This document shows, piece after piece, positions 61,681 through 64,000 of a DNA stretch of 64,000 nt; position 1 is the first letter of the stretch; the number at the start of each line of letters is the position of its first letter. A program made the translations under genes and the position numbers. The stretch is taken from positions 124,001 through 188,000 of the forward strand of contig NZ_FMCS01000008.1 of assembly GCF_900091435.1 (NCBI RefSeq), read 5' to 3'. Under the pieces are notes generated by a model. It had not been told where the DNA came from. It was given only the letters and a program-made list of their open reading frames with translations, and did no database searches. Origin of the DNA: Micromonospora chaiyaphumensis. GTDB taxonomy: Bacteria > Actinomycetota > Actinomycetes > Mycobacteriales > Micromonosporaceae.

Positions 61681-62843
61681 GCCCGGCGCGCCCAGGTCCA
61701 GGCGTACGCGTCGTCCTCGCAGGCGGTCGCGGCGTCGCAGAGGTCGAGCGGGCGGAAGGTGTCGACCATGACCGCCAGCTCGTCGAAGAACTCCGCACCG
61801 ATCGACCGCTCGGCGGCACCCGGCTGGGGGCCGTGGGTGAAACCGGACGGGTGCAGCGAGATCGAGCCCTGCTCGATGCCGGAGCCGCGCCGGGCCTCGT
61901 AGTTGCCGCCGGTGTAGAAGAGCATCTCGTCGGAGTCGACGTTGTGGTGGTTGTACGGCACCGGGATGGCGCCCGGGTGGTAGTCCACCTTGCGCGGAAC
62001 GAACGAGCAGACCACGAAGTTCGGGCCCTGGAAGGTCTGGTGCACCGGTGGCGGCTGGTGGATCCGGCCGGTGATCGGCTCGAAGTCGTGGATGGAGAAC
62101 GCCCACGGGTACATGTGCCCGTCCCAGCCGACCACGTCGAACGGGTGGTTCGCGTAGACGTACCTGGTCCACCCGCGCCGGTGCCGGACCAGCACCTCCA
62201 CGTCGGTCTCGTCGACCAGGAGCGGCGTGTCCGGCCCGCGGACGTCGCGCTCGCAGTAGGGGGAGTGCTCCAGGAACTGGCCGCGCACCGAGAGGTAGCG
62301 CTTGGGCGGGCCGACGTGGCCGGCGGCCTCGATGGCGAGCAGCCGGGTCGGCTCGTCGCCGGTGGGCACGAGGCGGTGGATGGTCGAGGTGGGGATGATG
62401 ACGTAGTCGCCGGCCACCGCTTCGAGCACGCCGAACGGCGACTCCACCCGCAGCGTGCCGGACTCCAGGTAGAGGCAGTGGTCGCCGGTGGCGTCCCGGA
62501 ACAGCGGTGAGGGCCGGTCGGCCAGCACGTACGCGATCCGCACGTCGTCGTTGGCGAGCAGGTACTGGCGGCCGAGCACCGGGTCCGCGCCGGCGCCGTC
62601 GAGCTTGTGGGTGCGCAGGTGCCGGGGCTTGAGCGGCAGGTTGGGCACCCGGGTGAAGGCGGGCGGGGTGAACTCCTCGGCGGCCACGATCGCGGTGGGC
62701 GCGTGCCGGTGGTAGAGCAGCGAGGAGTCGGAGGAGAAGCCTTCCTGGCCGACCAGCTCCTCGGCGTAGAGCGTGCCGTCGGGCTGGCGGAACTGGGTGT
62801 GGCGCTTGCGGGGCACCTCGCCGACGCTGCGGTAGTACGGCAT
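61677..62843 (-). CDS. hmgA: Homogentisate 1,2-dioxygenase HmgA
   Basis: 388 aa. Opens the ring of homogentisate in tyrosine breakdown. Seen: MPYYRSVGEVPRKRHTQFR, LAAEEFTPPAFTR-like region, DGAGADPVLGRQYLLANDDV, TGDHCLYLESGTLRVESPFG, YVIIPTSTIHRLVP, and the iron-site area HPSGFTHGPQPGAAERSIG (His and Glu ligands) with VPYNHHNVDSDEMLFYTGGNYEARRG. ATG 62843 with GGAGG upstream. Divergent from the gene starting at 62938 across a palindromic regulatory region. Confidence 0.94.
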   Translation of the reverse strand: MPYYRSVGEVPRKRHTQFRQPDGTLYAEELVGQEGFSSDSSLLYHRHAPTAIVAAEEFTPPAFTRVPNLPLKPRHLRTHKLDGAGADPVLGRQYLLANDDVRIAYVLADRPSPLFRDATGDHCLYLESGTLRVESPFGVLEAVAGDYVIIPTSTIHRLVPTGDEPTRLLAIEAAGHVGPPKRYLSVRGQFLEHSPYCERDVRGPDTPLLVDETDVEVLVRHRRGWTRYVYANHPFDVVGWDGHMYPWAFSIHDFEPITGRIHQPPPVHQTFQGPNFVVCSFVPRKVDYHPGAIPVPYNHHNVDSDEMLFYTGGNYEARRGSGIEQGSISLHPSGFTHGPQPGAAERSIGAEFFDELAVMVDTFRPLDLCDAATACEDDAYAWTWARRA

Positions 62844-62880
62844 CTCGCCTCCCGATATGTCCCGTTCTCCGGCCGGGAAC

Positions 62881-62929
62881 GTCCGATAATCGGACGCAGT
62901 TGTCCGTTCCTTGTAGCGTCCCGTAGATT
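62881..62929. promoter_or_regulatory. Palindromic operator and promoter of the homogentisate locus
   Basis: Perfect 15-bp palindrome GTCCGAT-A-ATCGGAC (62881-62895), then a plus-strand -35 TTGTCC (62900-62905) and -10 TAGATT (62924-62929), spacer 18, 8 bases before GTG 62938. A second, imperfect dyad (CGTTCtCCGG/CCGGGAACG) lies at about 62863-62882. The palindrome is placed to control both divergent genes. Confidence 0.65.
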
Positions 62930-62937
62930 CTTGTCTC

Positions 62938-63795
62938 GTGTCAACGCAGGTGCCCCGCCTCTTCGCCGGCCTGGTCGACGACGCGGCGGTCTTCCCGCCC
63001 GGCAGCGCCGCGCTGCCGGACGCCGTGACCGCCCATCACCGGCACCGGGCCGGCTGGTACGCCGACCTCGTCGGCCCGCTGCTGCTGCCCGCCTCGACCC
63101 TGCCCGACCTGCCCGACCTGCTCGCCGCGGAGGCGACCCTGGCGGTCGGCGTGATCGGCGACGTGCCGGTCGGCCGGCTGGAGGAGTCCCTCGCGGAGGC
63201 GGACGCCCGGCTCGCCGTCCGCCAGGTCGAGGCGCCCGTCGCCAAGCGCGGCGAGGACCCGCAACCCGGCCTGGCCGACCTGCTCAAGCTCGCCGAGCGC
63301 CTCGGCGGCACCACCGTCTACGCGGAGGTCCCGCTGACCTTCGGGCTGATGGGCGCGCTGGACGCCCTCGCCGAGGCGCGGGCCGGCGGGCTGCCCGTGG
63401 CCGCCAAGTTCCGCACCGGCGGGCTGGCCGCCGAGCTCTTCCCGACCCCGGTCGAGCTGGCCGCGGTGATCTGCGCCTGCCGCGACCGGGAGCTGCCGTT
63501 CAAGCTGACCGCCGGGCTGCACCAGGCGATCCGGCATCGGGACCCGGAGACCGGCTTCACCCACCACGGGTTCGTCAACGTGCTGGCGGCGACGCTGGCC
63601 GCCACCGGGGGCGCCGAGGTGGCCGGCGTGGCCGAGCTGCTCGGCGCCACCGACCCGCTCCGGGTGGTCGAGCCGGCCCGGTCGGAGCGGGAGGCCGAGC
63701 GCCCGCTCTGGGTCGGCTACGGCTCGTGCAGCATCTCCGAACCACTGACCGATCTGATCCGGCTGGGGCTGGTGAACGGGGGCTATGAGGAATGA
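62938..63795 (+). CDS. Conserved protein of the homogentisate locus, function unknown
   Basis: 285 aa, soluble. Seen: RLFAGLVDDAAVFPPGSAALPDAVTAHHRHRAGWYADLVGPLLLP, TVYAEVPLTFGLMGALDALAEARAGGLPVAAKFRTGGLAAELFPTPVELAAVICACRDRELPFKLTAGLHQAIRHRDPETGFTHHGFVNVL and LWVGYGSCSISEPLTDL. The 'VAAKFRTGG...PFKLTAGLHQAIR' pattern suggests a TIM-barrel-like enzyme. It lies between hmgA (divergent) and the fumarylacetoacetase gene, where a maleylacetoacetate isomerase would be expected, but it resembles neither glutathione- nor mycothiol-dependent isomerases I know. GTG 62938; stop overlaps the mini-ORF cassette. Confidence 0.75.
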   Translation: MSTQVPRLFAGLVDDAAVFPPGSAALPDAVTAHHRHRAGWYADLVGPLLLPASTLPDLPDLLAAEATLAVGVIGDVPVGRLEESLAEADARLAVRQVEAPVAKRGEDPQPGLADLLKLAERLGGTTVYAEVPLTFGLMGALDALAEARAGGLPVAAKFRTGGLAAELFPTPVELAAVICACRDRELPFKLTAGLHQAIRHRDPETGFTHHGFVNVLAATLAATGGAEVAGVAELLGATDPLRVVEPARSEREAERPLWVGYGSCSISEPLTDLIRLGLVNGGYEE

Positions 63796-63875
63796 GCGAG
63801 CGCAGCGAGCGAATCAGCAGGCTCAGCGCGATGGTGCCTCATGGCGCCACGGAGCGAAGCGGAGTGGCGGCATGA
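63792..63875 (+). repeat. MIRU-like 27-codon mini-ORF cassette between coupled genes
   Basis: ATG 63792-63794 overlaps the TGA of the upstream gene (ATGA). The frame reads MSERSERISRLSAM then VPHGATERSGVAA and stops at TGA 63873-63875, which overlaps the ATG (63872-63874) of the next gene (ATGA). The DNA contains short palindromic stretches such as GCGAGCGCAGCGAGCG and CCACGGAGCGAAGCGGAGTGG. Same logic as the repeat chain at 3274-3513, but with a different sequence and length. Confidence 0.7.
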
Positions 63876-64000
63876 GCTGGGTGTCGGGTGCGGCGGGTTC
63901 GCCGTACGGGGTGAGCAACCTGCCCTACGGGGTGTTCCGGCAGGGCGACCGCGAGCCGCGGATCGGCGTGCGCATCGGTGACTTCGTGCTGGACCTGGCG
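63872..64000 (+). CDS. fahA: Fumarylacetoacetase (3' end outside window)
   Basis: First 43 residues: MSWVSGAAGSPYGVSNLPYGVFRQGDREPRIGVRIGDFVLDLA. SPYGVSNLPYGVF and RIGVRIGDFVLDL are typical of the N-terminal domain of fumarylacetoacetate hydrolase. It catalyses the last step after HmgA, giving fumarate and acetoacetate. ATG 63872 overlaps the stop of the mini-ORF cassette. Truncated by the window edge. Confidence 0.88.
   Translation, partial: MSWVSGAAGSPYGVSNLPYGVFRQGDREPRIGVRIGDFVLDLA

Overview
The window is a gap-free stretch of very GC-rich (roughly 73-75% by eye), gene-dense actinobacterial chromosome. Nearly every real codon ends in G or C, GTG starts and 4-base ATGA/GTGA overlaps are common, and Lsr2, CarD, a DUF3180 protein and many leaderless-looking TAnnnT promoters are present. 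The gene content and protein sequences fit the Micromonosporaceae (Micromonospora/Salinispora type). That assignment is an inference from pattern; no database search was run.

Layout: (1) 1-2.5 kb: end of ftsH, then folE. (2) 2.6-6.0 kb: an FtsK-like protein with degenerate ATPase motifs, then a chain of four 59-bp tandem repeats, each a self-contained mini-ORF coupled by GTGA overlaps, leading into a coiled-coil membrane protein. (3) 6.8-15.3 kb: a minus-strand operon that looks like a minimal, relaxase-free type IV secretion-like machine (VirB2-, VirB3-, VirB4-, VirB6- and VirB8-like proteins, a cell-wall hydrolase and a small protein of unknown role). (4) 15.7-20.3 kb: folP-folB-folK, which together with folE cover much of tetrahydrofolate synthesis, then membrane proteins. 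(5) 20.3-23.9 kb: an OpuC-type osmolyte ABC transporter with a circularly permuted binding protein. (6) 24-29.6 kb: a disordered repeat protein, an orphan nuoD coupled to a MidA-type methyltransferase carrying an in-frame hairpin insertion, and a phytase-like protein.

(7) 29.7-37.6 kb: cofactor genes, namely a DUF2520 protein, panC, panD, nadB, nadC and coaX (coenzyme A and NAD), with a septum-formation-type lipoprotein and a PLD-like membrane protein. (8) 37.6-44.4 kb: duplicated methyltransferases, lysS, lsr2, a DnaA-box cluster and clpC. (9) 44.4-51 kb: mutY, an ACT-domain protein, def, disA, radA and a PCuAC-like lipoprotein. (10) 51.2-55.1 kb: a small type III polyketide locus (UbiA prenyltransferase, methyltransferase, acyl-CoA dehydrogenase, type III PKS). 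(11) 55.2-58.5 kb: carD, ispD, ispF and two anchored extracytoplasmic proteins. (12) 58.5-64 kb: a secreted protein divergent from a SARP-CGNR fusion regulator, a TPR protein, then homogentisate catabolism (hmgA, an unrecognised gene, and the start of a fumarylacetoacetase gene), the last two joined by a second mini-ORF cassette.

The most unusual signals are the mini-ORF cassettes at 3274-3517 and 63792-63875. They sit exactly inside start/stop overlaps, like mycobacterial MIRUs. The relaxase-free VirB-like operon is next. I saw no tRNA, rRNA, CRISPR array, integrase, transposase or prophage genes.
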